A stretch of DNA of 64,000 nucleotides from an uncultured Clostridia bacterium (GCA_934149305.1 CAKPEF010000002.1:1-64000), one strand, 5' to 3'; counted from the stretch's first letter, positions 20,557 through 29,004 are shown. A program made the numbers and translations. The notes: generated by a model from the letters alone, not told the origin.

Positions 20557-21627
20557 TCACATAAGGTTATGATTCTTTTTATATGCAACCACCTTTTTAA
20601 GCTCACTTTTAGCATACTTACTAAAAATAGTCGTATAAGTGTTAATGGTGGTAGAAATATCAGTATGTCCCAAAAGTTTTTGCAAAACTGCTGCGGGCAT
20701 TCCTGCCTCAATACAGCGAGTGGCATAAGTATGCCTAAGCATATGAAAATTATACTCATCCTTAAACTTAAGCTTCTTGCAAATCCTTTTAAACTCAGTA
20801 TTCAAATTAGAAACACGCATAATATTCCCATTAGATTGAGTAAAAATCAAATTATTGCTGTTCTTATGCATCTCACTAATAGCATTTTTAAAATAAAGCA
20901 AAGCATTCTCTTCAAGAGGAATAATCCTAGTGCCAGCAAGCGTTTTAGTTCTATCATAAATAATAGGTGAGGAGTTAATATCCCTGCTAACAGTCTTACT
21001 AATATTCAAAGTCTTACGCTTAAAATCAACATCTTTGGGCGTAAGAGCTAGAATCTCGCCACAACGAAGACCAGTATCTATAGCAATCAAAAAAATATAC
21101 TTATTTCTAACATTTCCTAGAGCATTTATAAACTTCTTGTGTTCATCAATAGTAAGAGCGGAAATTTTTTTGTCAGACTTGACAGACTTAGGTTTAATAA
21201 CAGATTTAAGAGGATTAGACTGAATAAGTCCAATAGAAATGGACTCTTCAAAAATAAGATTCAAAACCTGGTAAAGCTTAGAAATAGTAGAATTAGAATA
21301 ATTCTTGTGTGAATTCAAAAAACTTTGCAACTGCGACTTGGAAATATTCTTAACAGAAATCATACCAATAGACTCATTAATAATCCTCAAAATGCCAGTA
21401 TCACGAATATAGGTGTTGTCAGTAATAACATTCGCATCGTGTTTGCCCTCAATCAATCTTGAGCCAATAGAAAAAATAGAAAGGGAATTGTAATCATCAA
21501 AAATATCATCTTTGGTAGTTTGAATATTGCTAAAACTAGGTAGCTTAGAAATAAATTTTTTTAAAAAAGTTTCTTTAACTAATACTTCATCTTTTGCTTC
21601 GTTTGCATGATATTTGTTTAAAATCAT
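20557..21627 (-). CDS. Tyrosine recombinase/phage-type integrase
   Basis: 356 aa, full length for the family. An N-terminal SAM-like DNA-binding region (about 70-160) precedes the catalytic domain. Catalytic residues are visible: Arg in DTGLRCGEIL (about 190), His295-xx-Arg298 in HMLRHTYATR, His321 in LLGHTDI and the nucleophile Tyr331 in INTYTTI. It cuts and rejoins DNA at specific sites by a 3'-phosphotyrosine intermediate. It contains no CGG codon. It is transcribed away from a 68-bp tandem array that begins about 180 bp upstream of its start. No other phage or conjugation genes are next to it, so it may be a remnant of an integrated element, or may act on local sequences. Confidence 0.92.
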   Translation of the reverse strand: MILNKYHANEAKDEVLVKETFLKKFISKLPSFSNIQTTKDDIFDDYNSLSIFSIGSRLIEGKHDANVITDNTYIRDTGILRIINESIGMISVKNISKSQLQSFLNSHKNYSNSTISKLYQVLNLIFEESISIGLIQSNPLKSVIKPKSVKSDKKISALTIDEHKKFINALGNVRNKYIFLIAIDTGLRCGEILALTPKDVDFKRKTLNISKTVSRDINSSPIIYDRTKTLAGTRIIPLEENALLYFKNAISEMHKNSNNLIFTQSNGNIMRVSNLNTEFKRICKKLKFKDEYNFHMLRHTYATRCIEAGMPAAVLQKLLGHTDISTTINTYTTIFSKYAKSELKKVVAYKKNHNLM

Positions 21628-21804
21628 ATATCAAGACCCCCATAAAAAAACTAGTGCATAGCACTGTACATAATATTTTAACATAAAGCAAAAAGCAAAA
21701 CATAACAACAATAAGAAAAAATGAGATATAGCCCAATATCATAAATCAATCAAAAAGCAGTACATGAAACCAAGTATTACCATACGGCTTTTGAAAATAA
21801 ACTT

Positions 21805-22245
21805 GCCTAAATGTAAAACAACATGTAAGTGTGTAGCTTGAGCATAGATTGCTCTAAAAACAAAATAAATGCACCTTAGCACAAAACAACATGCAAGTAT
21901 GTAACTTAAGCATAGAATGCTCTAAAAACAAAATAAATTCACTCTAGCCTGAAACAATATGCAAGCGCGTAGCCTAAGCATAGATTGCTTTAAAAGCAAA
22001 ATAAACGCACCTTAGCACAAAACAACATGCAAGTATGTAACTTAAAGCATAGACTGCTCTAAAAACAAAATAAATTCACTCTAGCCTGAAACAATATGCA
22101 AGCGCGTAGCTTGAGCATAGATTGCTCTAAAAACAAAATAAATTCACTCTAGCCTGAAACAATATGCAAGCGCGTAGCGGAGCACAGTGTGCTCCATAAA
22201 AATATTACAATTCGGCATTTGACATAAACTAAGACTAAACAGTAA
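21805..22245. repeat. 68-bp tandem array derived from the dispersed palindromic core
   Basis: Six units with an ATG(T/C)AAG landmark at 21823, 21891, 21959, 22027, 22096 and 22164, giving spacings of 68, 68, 68, 69 and 68. Each unit holds an imperfect palindrome (GTAGCTTGAGCATAGATTGCTC). Two unit types alternate (...GCACCTTAGCACAAAACAAC... and ...TTCACTCTAGCCTGAAACAAT...). The last unit carries the canonical core (GGAGCACAGTGTGCTCC) and continues into a normal mobile-element right end finishing AAGACTAAACAGTAAC at about 22245. The 180 bp between the array and the integrase start (21628-21804) holds nothing that I recognise. Confidence 0.85.
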
Positions 22246-22303
22246 CAATAGCAATGTATATATAACAATTTTTAATATAAAATATTTTATTAAGAGCAAT
22301 AAA

Positions 22304-22665
22304 ATGATAAAATGTAAAAATAAAAAACACACTGCCAAAAGAAGCTTAAGCTTAAATATGTTCAAAATAAAAGAAGAGGAGAATAGGATTATAAAAAAAG
22401 AAGAAATAACATTAAAGAACACAAAAGCAGAAATCTTAGATGCATTGAATGAAGCATTAGAAAGAGAAAAAACATGGCACAGCTAAAACATGAACCAGAG
22501 AAAGAAGAAAAGGCATTAGAAGAAACTAGAGAAAATGTTGAGAAAAAAATATTTTCAGATGAGCTAAATAAAAAATTTCTGGATTTAGAAATGGCAACCA
22601 ATACGGTAGAAACGGCAGGTGGAGTTAAAATACTTGGAAATAATGGAAACGATGCAAAGATATGA
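22304..22665 (+). pseudogene. Small hypothetical protein split by a frameshift in an A-run
   Basis: Two overlapping frames look like one small protein: a strand/helix piece (NRIIKKEEITLKNTKAEILDALNEALEREK, from 22304 or the ATG near 22360) and a charged helical piece (EKEEKALEETRENVEKKIFSDELNKKFLDLEMA, from the ATG at 22474). They would fuse if the A-run near 22466-22472 had one more A, so this is a -1 event unlike the CGG cases in the window. KNTKAEILDALNEALEREK is a motif I have seen in small uncharacterised proteins of mobile elements. No good ribosome site is visible. Function unknown. Confidence 0.45.
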
Positions 22666-22808
22666 TCGATACAAAATTAGAATTGTATTAAAAATCAAGT
22701 ATATTCAGAAACTGTAACTAAAAAGTTTCATGAATAAAATACCAAATCAGATATTTTTAAAATTTATATCAACCATTAAATATGGTATTATACAAAACAA
22801 ATTTATGT

Positions 22809-22832
22809 TATAATACAAATATGAATTGGAGG
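22809..22832 (+). promoter_or_regulatory. -10 box and ribosome binding site of the Fic gene
   Basis: TATAAT at 22809-22814 with only a weak -35 (around TATTAT, 22786-22791), then GGAGG at 22828-22832, six bases before the ATG at 22839. The leader is very short. Confidence 0.55.
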
Positions 22833-22838
22833 TTGAAT

Positions 22839-23835
22839 ATGAAAATAAATTGCCCACCTTATACGATTACTGATAAAATCTTGAATTATGTATCAGACAT
22901 AATGAAAAAGATTGGAGAAGCCAATTATTTTGAAAATTTAAATAAATATCCGGAATTAAGGAGAAAATCAAGAATAAGGTCAATACATTCATCTTTAGCA
23001 ATAGAAAATAACCAATTATCGCTGTTTCAAGTTGAAGATGTAATAAATGGGAAGGCCGTAATTCGGAGAAAAAAAAGATGTTCAAGAAGTAAAAAATGCT
23101 TATGCGGCTTATGAAGAAATAGATAAAATCGATCCTTATTCTATAGATGATTTAAAGAAAGTACATGGAATATTAACTTTTCTAATAGAAAAGGATGCAG
23201 GAAAATTTAGAAATCATGGTGAAGGTGTTTTTGATGGAGATATATGCATTTTCACTTGTCCACCTCATAAACTGGTACCTAGTTTAATAGAGAATCTTTT
23301 TAATTGGATGAATGAAATGAAAGATAAAATAAATCCTTTAATTTTATCATCTGTATTTCATTATGAATTCGTATTTATACACCCATTTCATGATGGAAAT
23401 GGAAGGACAGCAAGAATATGGCAGACAGCAATTCTTTCACATTGGGAAAAAGCATTTACTTACTTGCCTATTGAAAGTATGATAAAGAGAAATCAAGAGG
23501 AATATTACACAGTTATTCAAAAGTGTAATAATGCAGGAAATTCAACGGAATTTATAGAATTTATGTTAAAAATGATAGACAATACAGTAGACGAGATAAA
23601 TATTTCAAAAGAAATGAAAGACAATTCTACATTATTACTTTCTAAGAACGAGCTAAAAATATTAAAATGTATACAAAAAAATGTGATTATTGGAGCAAAA
23701 GATATTATTGAACAAACAAAACTATCCGATAGTACAGTTAGAAGAAGCTTAAAAAAACTTCTTCAAAATAAAAAAATAGAAGCCACTAATAATGTTGAAA
23801 AATCTCCAAATAAGAAATATAAATTGACAGAGTAA
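22839..23835 (+). CDS. Fic family protein (AMPylase type), read with one +1 shift at CGG 23064
   Basis: Joined at the CGG the gene encodes 331 aa, normal for Fic/DUF4172-like proteins. Visible motifs are the N-terminal inhibitory helix SLAIEN near residues 52-57 (consensus S/T-xxx-E-G/N), the full catalytic loop HPFHDGNGRTAR near 181-192, and a C-terminal winged-helix region (DIIEQTKLSDSTVRRSLKKLL). Fic enzymes transfer AMP from ATP onto hydroxyl side chains; the inhibitory Glu blocks this until it is displaced. The C-terminal wHTH suggests DNA binding or autoregulation. The frame opening at 22839 has a strong ribosome site but ends at 23114 without the shift, leaving the catalytic loop in the other frame. 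Start chosen at 22839 rather than upstream ATGs because of GGAGG at 22828. Confidence 0.85.
23064..23066 (+). other. +1 frameshift site at zero-frame CGG in the Fic gene
   Basis: Zero frame reads GTA ATT CGG AGA AAA AAA and stops at 23112-23114. Skipping the C gives ATT GGA GAA AAA AAA GAT GTT CAA GAA: NGKAVIGEKKDVQEVKNAYAAYEEID, the expected Fic sequence between the inhibitory helix and the catalytic core. Confidence 0.88.
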
Positions 23836-23986
23836 TGAAAGAGATATGACAGAGTTAGAAATGTAGTTAAAAATTTACAAATTACACGTGCTTTATTCTA
23901 GGTTATTAAATTATTTTGTGTTATTCCCTAGACAATTTATAATAATAGACTTTCATTGCTATTAGAAAATTGCTATCTACATAAAA

Positions 23987-24523
23987 ATGACTAACATACA
24001 AGCAAACATACTTACAACTAGTGCAGGGGTACCACTAACGTATTATCATACTGGTGACTCAGCTTTAAGTATTGAAAACCTGACAACGAATTTTTTAGAA
24101 ACACCATTTACTGTAAATGATTGGGGCACATATAGAAAAAATGGTTTTTTGCCAAACATAACATTGACTGAAATATTTTCCAATAAATATACCAATGTAA
24201 ATGATGGAAAGCCTCAAGTAAGGTCTATGAATGCAGATGATATACTAAAAGTAATTGCTAAAGCAAACAATAATATGAACAATGTATCTAGAGACGAAAT
24301 AATTAAAAAAGTATATAACAACATATTTTATATTGGAGGAGACTATTTCTTAGCAACAGCATACACTTCTATTGCAAGCAATTTATGGAGAATAAATTCA
24401 AGGGGAGATCCTGGAAATGCAACACCAACAGAATGTTTGGGAATTAGACCTGTTGTTTCACTAAACAATACGATTAGAGCCAATACAGTAGACATGATTG
24501 AGGCATGGAATATTGAAATATGA
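23987..24523 (+). CDS. Headless C-terminal cassette A of the surface-protein family
   Basis: Encodes only the C-terminal module (TSAGVPLTYYH...LATAYTSIASNLWRI...GIRPVVSL...MIEAWNIEI*). An ATG is available at 23987 but there is no ribosome binding site, signal peptide or promoter before it. The same module ends the complete gene at 24578-25896. From 24151 onward it is almost identical (one mismatch noticed) to cassette D on the opposite strand. No CGG codon is present and the frame is intact. Probably silent unless recombined onto a complete gene; function of the domain unknown. Confidence 0.7.
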   Translation: MTNIQANILTTSAGVPLTYYHTGDSALSIENLTTNFLETPFTVNDWGTYRKNGFLPNITLTEIFSNKYTNVNDGKPQVRSMNADDILKVIAKANNNMNNVSRDEIIKKVYNNIFYIGGDYFLATAYTSIASNLWRINSRGDPGNATPTECLGIRPVVSLNNTIRANTVDMIEAWNIEI

Positions 24524-24527
24524 CAAA

Positions 24528-24572
24528 TAAAAGCTGTAATCGCTTAAATTAAACGACTACAGCTTTATTATT
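24528..24572. terminator. Bidirectional terminator shared by cassette A and secreted gene B
   Basis: AAAGCTGTAATCG (24530-24542) pairs with CGACTACAGCTTT (24554-24566), with T-runs on both strands. Cassette A (+) and the secreted protein gene (-) converge here. The same hairpin lies after cassettes C/D and E, so the mobile or duplicated unit includes its terminator. Confidence 0.85.
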
Positions 24573-24577
24573 TTTTA

Positions 24578-25896
24578 CTAAATCGCTATATTCCATGCTC
24601 CAATTAAGTCAATGCTAGTAGCTCTGGCTTCAGATTTAAGAGAAACAACTGGGCGTATTCCAATATTTGCATAAGAGTAGTCTAAGTTACTAATATATCC
24701 ATTCTTTGCTAAGATATAGAGATCATCGAAGTACGATGCAAGCCAGTATGAACTACCATTTACAAGAAGTTTATTATATTTTACATTCGCTATATCCATT
24801 TCTTTTCCCATTTGCATTTTTGACAATCCGGTTACATTATATATGTCTTCAGCCTTCATAGCTCTTACTTGCAGTTTATCGCCACTTATATTGGTGTATT
24901 TATTCTTAAATATTTCAAACAATGATACAAAAGATAAAAAACCATTTTTTCTATAGGTATCTCTGCTTGTTGCAGAAAATGGTGTTTCTAAAAAAAGAGA
25001 GGTTAAATTTTCGACATTTTTTTCCGGATTACCGTATAACATGATAATAAGTCAGTGGTACTCCTGCACTAACCAAATTCACTGTTCCAGGTGATGGATT
25101 TCCATCTAAGTCAATATTCTTGCTAATTACACGCCATCCCTTTAATGTTGAACCATTAACATTATCATAATAAACTGGATAATTAACATAATCTCCAATT
25201 TGCACTTTGTCTGCAAGTAATGGTAGTCCGGTCAGTTGTGGTTGTCCACACTGCATATAGTGTTATTGGACTTGTTGTTGAATTTCCAAAAACCGAAGCT
25301 GGAATCAATGAGCCTTGTTCGTATGTCGCAACGGTAGCATTAGGATTTGTACTCCAGCCTAAGAAGTAGTGTCCATCCCATTTTGGCACAGTAGATGTTA
25401 AATTAAGTGCCATTCCAAAGTATCCAACTTGGTCAGCAGGTGCCCCTGTTGCACCAGTGCCATTTGCATCAAATTTTATTGTATACTCTGTATTTCCACC
25501 ATTAAATATAGTTGAAATATTGTCATACTTGTCTTTAAGAACTAGGTAAAATACATTTTTTCCTGTTGTATCAGGAAGCGTAACAGTTTCAGTCATTCCA
25601 GTTGCATAGTTTTTCCAAACATCATCAGATAAACGAGCAGTCTTATCTATTGGTGATGCGCTAATATAATATTTAATTTCATCATCTGCACAAGTATCAT
25701 CTTTCGCATATATCCTAAGTGTAACCTCATCTCTAGTTACATAGTTGACATTATTTACTTCTGTAGCGCCCTCAATAACCAATTTTCCAAATGGCGGTGT
25801 CACATCTTTAACAGTATCAGTAGCATATGCTGTACTTGTTACAGCCAATAAACAAGCGCCACCTAGGATAAATTTCGTTATAAATTTATTTTTCAT
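24578..25896 (-). CDS. Secreted InlB-repeat surface protein with C-terminal cassette (two +1 shifts at CGG)
   Basis: The only complete member of the cassette family. Start ATG at 25896 with AAAGGAG upstream. Residues 1-26 are a signal peptide (MKNKFITKF...STAYA-TD). Residues about 27-140 are Ig-like (PPFGKLVIEGATEVNNVNYV, VFYLVLKDKYDNIS). Residues about 142-215 form an InlB/Listeria-Bacteroides repeat (YTIKFDANGTGATGAPADQV ... GHYFLGWSTNPNATVATYEQ ... ITLYAVWT). Then a linker (IGDYVNYPVYYDN...GWRVISKN) leads to SAGVPLTYYH and the cassette (YWLASYFDD...GIRPVVSL...GAWNIAI). Zero frame breaks at CGG 25230 and again at CGG 25034; skipping one base at each gives 438 aa without interruption. No anchor motif. 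Likely secreted or loosely surface-bound; ligand unknown. Confidence 0.8.
25032..25034 (-). other. +1 frameshift site at zero-frame CGG in secreted gene B (second site)
   Basis: On the minus strand the frame reads TAT CAT GTT ATA CGG TAA. Skipping the C gives ATA GGT AAT CCG GAA, continuing as GNPEKNVENLTS. Cassette E has CAT GCA TAC GGT AAT at the same place. The inserted base may therefore lie four or five bases before the CGG rather than next to it, while the frame is still recovered at the CGG. Confidence 0.85.
25228..25230 (-). other. +1 frameshift site at zero-frame CGG in secreted gene B (first site)
   Basis: Minus strand: GTG TGG ACA ACC ACA ACT GAC CGG ACT. Skipping the C gives GGA CTA CCA TTA CTT GCA GAC AAA: ...YAVWTTTTD-GLPLLADKVQIGDYV. 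The zero frame would stop 14 codons later. The joint falls in the linker right after the InlB repeat. Confidence 0.85.
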
Positions 25897-25937
25897 TCAA
25901 TATGCTCCTTTCAAGGAAAACTTTATCGTTTACAATT

Positions 25938-26090
25938 ATTATAATATAAATAAAAAAAGTGTCTAGTACATTAAAGTTTGATATTGATGGACTTTTATTG
26001 TTTAATTTCTAAATAAATCTACGGAAATAAGTATCGCAGAAAATTAAGAATGATATGTTAAATTTGTGTTACAAAAATATTACAAAATGA
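25938..26090 (-). promoter_or_regulatory. Promoter and upstream control module of secreted gene B
   Basis: Minus strand: -35 TAGACA (25965-25960), 16-bp spacer, -10 TATAAT (25943-25938). The sequence ACTAGACA plus T-run plus TATTATAAT closely matches the giant B promoter (30358-30388). Upstream, the blocks TTTCCGTA (26027-26020) and TTGTAATATTTTTGTAACACAAATTTAACA-like (26085-26056) correspond to those before both giant genes, in the same order. Bases 26091-26198 hold no recognised feature. Confidence 0.75.
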
Positions 26091-26198
26091 TTAAAAATGT
26101 ATATGAGAAAGTTTTCAATTTGTGATATTCTTTTTGTTAAAAGTGATTTTTTATATTGAAAGTTTTATATAAGAAAAATAAGTAAACAATATGCTTAG

Positions 26199-26694
26199 CT
26201 TAGTGCAGGAGTACCACTGACTTATTATCATGCTGGTGACTCAGCTTTAAGCGTTGAGAATTTAACAACCAATTTTTTAGAAACACCATTTACTGTAAAT
26301 GGTAGTGGCACATATAGAAAAAATGGATTTTTACAATATGTGACATTAGCAGAAACATTCACAAATAAATATACAAATGTAAGCGGAGAAAAACTTCAAG
26401 TGAGAGCAATGAAAGCGGAAGATATATATACAGTAACAGGGATGACAAAAATTGTACAAGGAAATATAATGAGTCTAAATAATGCGAAATATAACAAATT
26501 ACTCACAAACGGAGCTTCATACTTTATTGCCTTTGCTAGTAATTCTTCGATGTTATGGCGCATTGGTGATGGAGGTGGTGTAAGTAATGGCTATGATGGT
26601 GGTATGTTTCGGAATTCGCCCAGTAGTATCTTTACTTCCTACTGTTAAGGAATCAGGAAAAGATATTCTAGGAGCATGGAATATTGAGATATAA
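26199..26694 (+). CDS. Headless C-terminal cassette C (one +1 shift at CGG 26610)
   Basis: The frame opens after TAG at 26196-26198 and goes straight into LSAGVPLTYYHAGDSALSVENLTTNF. There is no in-frame start codon before the module and no signal peptide, so the copy is 5'-truncated at the same point as the other cassettes. It reads YFIAFASNSSMLWRIGDGGGVSNGYDGGMF, then reaches CGG; skipping one base gives GIRPVVSLLPTVKESGKDILGAWNIEI*. Its first 135 bases match cassette D, while the remainder differs. Confidence 0.7.
26610..26612 (+). other. +1 frameshift site at zero-frame CGG in cassette C
   Basis: GGT ATG TTT CGG AAT TCG in zero frame; skipping the C gives TTT GGA ATT CGC CCA GTA GTA = FGIRPVV. 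Paralogues A, B and D have an ordinary Gly codon here (TTG GGA ATT AGA, ATT GGA ATA CGC) with no shift, so the site is a derived variant of a conserved glycine. Confidence 0.88.
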
Positions 26695-26701
26695 AGATTT
26701 T

Positions 26702-26742
26702 TAAAGCTGTAGTCGTTTAATTTAAGCGATTACAGCTTTTAT
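26702..26742. terminator. Bidirectional terminator between cassettes C and D
   Basis: AAAGCTGTAGTCG (26703-26715) pairs with CGATTACAGCTTTT (26727-26740). It lies between the converging 3' ends of cassettes C (+) and D (-), the same arrangement as at 24.55 kb. Confidence 0.85.
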
Positions 26743-26745
26743 TTG

Positions 26746-27309
26746 TCATATTTCAATATTCCATGCCTCAATCATGTCTACTGTATTGGCTCTAATCGTA
26801 TTGTTTAGTGAAACAACAGGTCTAATTCCCAAACATTCTGTTGGTGTTGCATTTCCAGGATCTCCCCTTGAATTTATTCTCCATAAATTGCTTGCAATAG
26901 AAGTGTATGCTGTTGCTAAGAAATAGTCTCCTCCAATATAAAATATGTTGTTATATACTTTTTTAATTATTTCGTCTCTAGATACATTGTTCATATTATT
27001 GTTTGCTTTAGCAATTACTTTTAGTATATCATCTGCATTCATAGACCTTACTTGAGGCTTTCCAGCATTTACATTGGTATATTTATTGGAAAATATTTCA
27101 GTCAATGTTATGTTTGGCAAAAATCCATTTTTTCTATATGTGCCACTACCATTTACAGTAAATGGTGTTTCTAAAAAATTGGTTGTTAAATTCTCAACGC
27201 TTAAAGCTGAGTCACCAGCATGATAATAAGTCAGTGGTACTCCTGCACTAGTTGTAAATTTATTTACACAGAGATTAGCTAACTTTATGTTGAGAGTGAA
27301 TATGTTCAA
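26746..27309 (-). CDS. Headless C-terminal cassette D (mosaic of C-like and A-like sequence)
   Basis: Reads TTSAGVPLTYYHAGDSALSVENLTTNF...GIRPVVSLNNTIRANTVDMIEAWNIEI*. The module proper starts about 27251; the open frame extends to a TTG at 27309 that has no ribosome site. The first 135 bases (27251-27117) are identical to cassette C, and the rest (27119-26703, through the terminator) is identical to cassette A apart from one noticed mismatch (D/A codon). This is a clean mosaic, as expected from gene conversion. No CGG codon, frame intact. Confidence 0.7.
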   Translation of the reverse strand: MNIFTLNIKLANLCVNKFTTSAGVPLTYYHAGDSALSVENLTTNFLETPFTVNGSGTYRKNGFLPNITLTEIFSNKYTNVNAGKPQVRSMNADDILKVIAKANNNMNNVSRDEIIKKVYNNIFYIGGDYFLATAYTSIASNLWRINSRGDPGNATPTECLGIRPVVSLNNTIRANTVDMIEAWNIEI

Positions 27310-27386
27310 AATACAATTCTTTTAATTGCTAAAAAGTGGAGAGAAAAACACAAAAGTATAAAATAAAGTAATTTGTATAAAATATA

Positions 27387-27452
27387 TTGATAAATGAAAT
27401 ATAAAATGGTATAATTTATACAAATTCCGAATTGTATTACAAATTTGTATAA
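27387..27452 (+). promoter_or_regulatory. Promoter and putative operator of the AAA ATPase gene
   Basis: -35 TTGATA (27387-27392), 17-bp spacer, -10 TATAAT (27410-27415). Directly downstream an 11-bp inverted repeat, TTATACAAATT (27416-27426) and AATTTGTATAA (27442-27452), flanks a third half-site AATTGTAT. It covers the transcription start and ends at the ribosome site (AAAGGAGG, 27451-27458), so it could be a repressor operator or an RNA hairpin hiding the ribosome site. Confidence 0.65.
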
Positions 27453-27462
27453 AGGAGGTATT

Positions 27463-28731
27463 ATGGCAAACAATTATATTCACAGAACTATTGAAAATAA
27501 ATTAGAAGAAATGTATAACAATTTCCCAGCCATCTTAATAACAGGTGCTAGGCAATCCGGGAAAAGTACAGTTTTGCAATATATGACTACAATCAAGAAT
27601 CAAACTATTAAAGAAGTAAGTTTAGATGATTTAAATGAACGTATTCTCGCTATTGAAGATCCGGAAACATTTTTAAGAATGCACGGTGTTCCATTGATAA
27701 TAGATGAGTTTCAATATGCACCAAACTTACTATCTTATATAAAATTAGCTATTGATGAGGCAAGAAAAAATGAAATGTTTGGAGATGGTAAAAAAGTTGG
27801 AACAATGTATTATTTAACTGGTTCTCAAGTTTTTGAAACAATGGAAAATATTACAGAATCTCTTGCCGGTAGAGTTGGAATAATTGATTTATATCCATTA
27901 TCTACAAGAGAAATATTCAATTCAACTGAAGAAATTTTTATACCTAACATTGATATTATCCGCAAAAAAGAACCTTTAAAATATGAGTATATGAATAATA
28001 TTTTCGAAAGAATTTTTAAAGGAAGTTATCCCGAATTATACAAAAACAAAGATATTAGTCTTGAAGCTTTCTACTCATCTTATTTAAGAACATATATAGA
28101 AAGAGATATAAGAAAGATTGTCAATATACAAGATGAACCAAAATTTATGAAATTTATATCTAGTTTAGCTGCAAGAACTAGTCAAGAGTTTAACGCATCT
28201 GATATAGCAAAAGATGTAGGGGTTGATTCAGAAACTGTAAAAAAATGGACTGGAATTTTAGCTAATACTTACATCATTTTTTTACTACAGCCACACATGA
28301 ATAATAATGTTGGTCGCATTATAAAAAGACCGAAAATCTATTTCATGGACACAGGATTAGCCTGCTATTTAACTGGATATGTAAGTAGTGAAACATTGCA
28401 AAGAAGCAGTTATAGTGGTCAAATTTTTGAAACATATATTATTTCCGAAATTATAAAAAGCTACACTAATAATCAAAGAGATCCTAGAAAACATCTATAT
28501 TATTATAGGGATAACAATGGAAAAGAAATTGATTTATTAGTAATTTATGAAGATAGCATATATCCTGTTGAAATCAAAAAGAATTCAAATCCTACTAAAG
28601 AAGCAATTAAAAATTTCAACATTGTAAAGAAATTTGAAATGAATTCACCTAATGGAGTTGTAATTTGTTTAACTAAAAACATACATCCTATTGATGATAA
28701 GAATTATATGATACCAATTGAATATATTTAA
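27463..28731 (+). CDS. AAA family ATPase with DUF4143 domain
   Basis: 422 aa from the ATG at 27463, five bases after AAAGGAGG. Walker A is GARQSGKST (28-36) and Walker B is VPLIIDEFQ, with the NTPase (AAA_14) domain in the first half. A winged helix (ASDIAKDVGVDSETVKKWTGIL) and the C-terminal DUF4143 follow, with a nuclease-like PD-(D/E)xK pattern (GKEIDLLVIYEDSIYPVEIKK). These ATPases are widespread single-gene elements in bacteria and archaea whose role is not settled. The gene stands alone with its own promoter. It lies between cassettes D and E and contains no CGG codon. Confidence 0.92.
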   Translation: MANNYIHRTIENKLEEMYNNFPAILITGARQSGKSTVLQYMTTIKNQTIKEVSLDDLNERILAIEDPETFLRMHGVPLIIDEFQYAPNLLSYIKLAIDEARKNEMFGDGKKVGTMYYLTGSQVFETMENITESLAGRVGIIDLYPLSTREIFNSTEEIFIPNIDIIRKKEPLKYEYMNNIFERIFKGSYPELYKNKDISLEAFYSSYLRTYIERDIRKIVNIQDEPKFMKFISSLAARTSQEFNASDIAKDVGVDSETVKKWTGILANTYIIFLLQPHMNNNVGRIIKRPKIYFMDTGLACYLTGYVSSETLQRSSYSGQIFETYIISEIIKSYTNNQRDPRKHLYYYRDNNGKEIDLLVIYEDSIYPVEIKKNSNPTKEAIKNFNIVKKFEMNSPNGVVICLTKNIHPIDDKNYMIPIEYI

Positions 28732-28912
28732 AATTTTAATATGGTTCAATACGCAAAATAACAAATTGAGCAATTTGAACATTTACTTAAATTTTGCAAA
28801 CTAAAAATATCATTTTTTCTTCATTTTTCACATAAAATATGCAATGAGTTGTAATAATATCATTGCCATTTAGAATTTTATAACAACGAGCAAATTAAAG
28901 ATTTGTCTCATA

Positions 28913-28965
28913 ATAAATAAAAGCTGTAATCTCCTAATTTATATGATTACAGCTTTTATTTATTA
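28913..28965 (-). terminator. Terminator after cassette E
   Basis: AAAAGCTGTAATC (28919-28931) pairs with GATTACAGCTTTT (28945-28957), with A/T runs on both sides. Same stem as the terminators at 24.55 and 26.72 kb. It can also stop the ATPase transcript from the left. Bases 28732-28912 hold no other visible feature. Confidence 0.8.
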
Positions 28966-29004
28966 AGAATAAACTCCCAATTATTCTGATGGATAATTAT
29001 TTTG

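Noticed and set aside
20569..20970. Plus-strand open frame opposite the integrase
   Set aside because: It lies wholly within the intact integrase gene, without a promoter or ribosome site.
21805..22245. CRISPR array
   Set aside because: The 68-bp units have no unique spacers between constant repeats; the whole unit repeats, and no cas genes are present.
21805..22245. Integron with attC sites
   Set aside because: No gene cassettes lie between units, and I see no clear sign of the extra domain typical of integron integrases in the recombinase.
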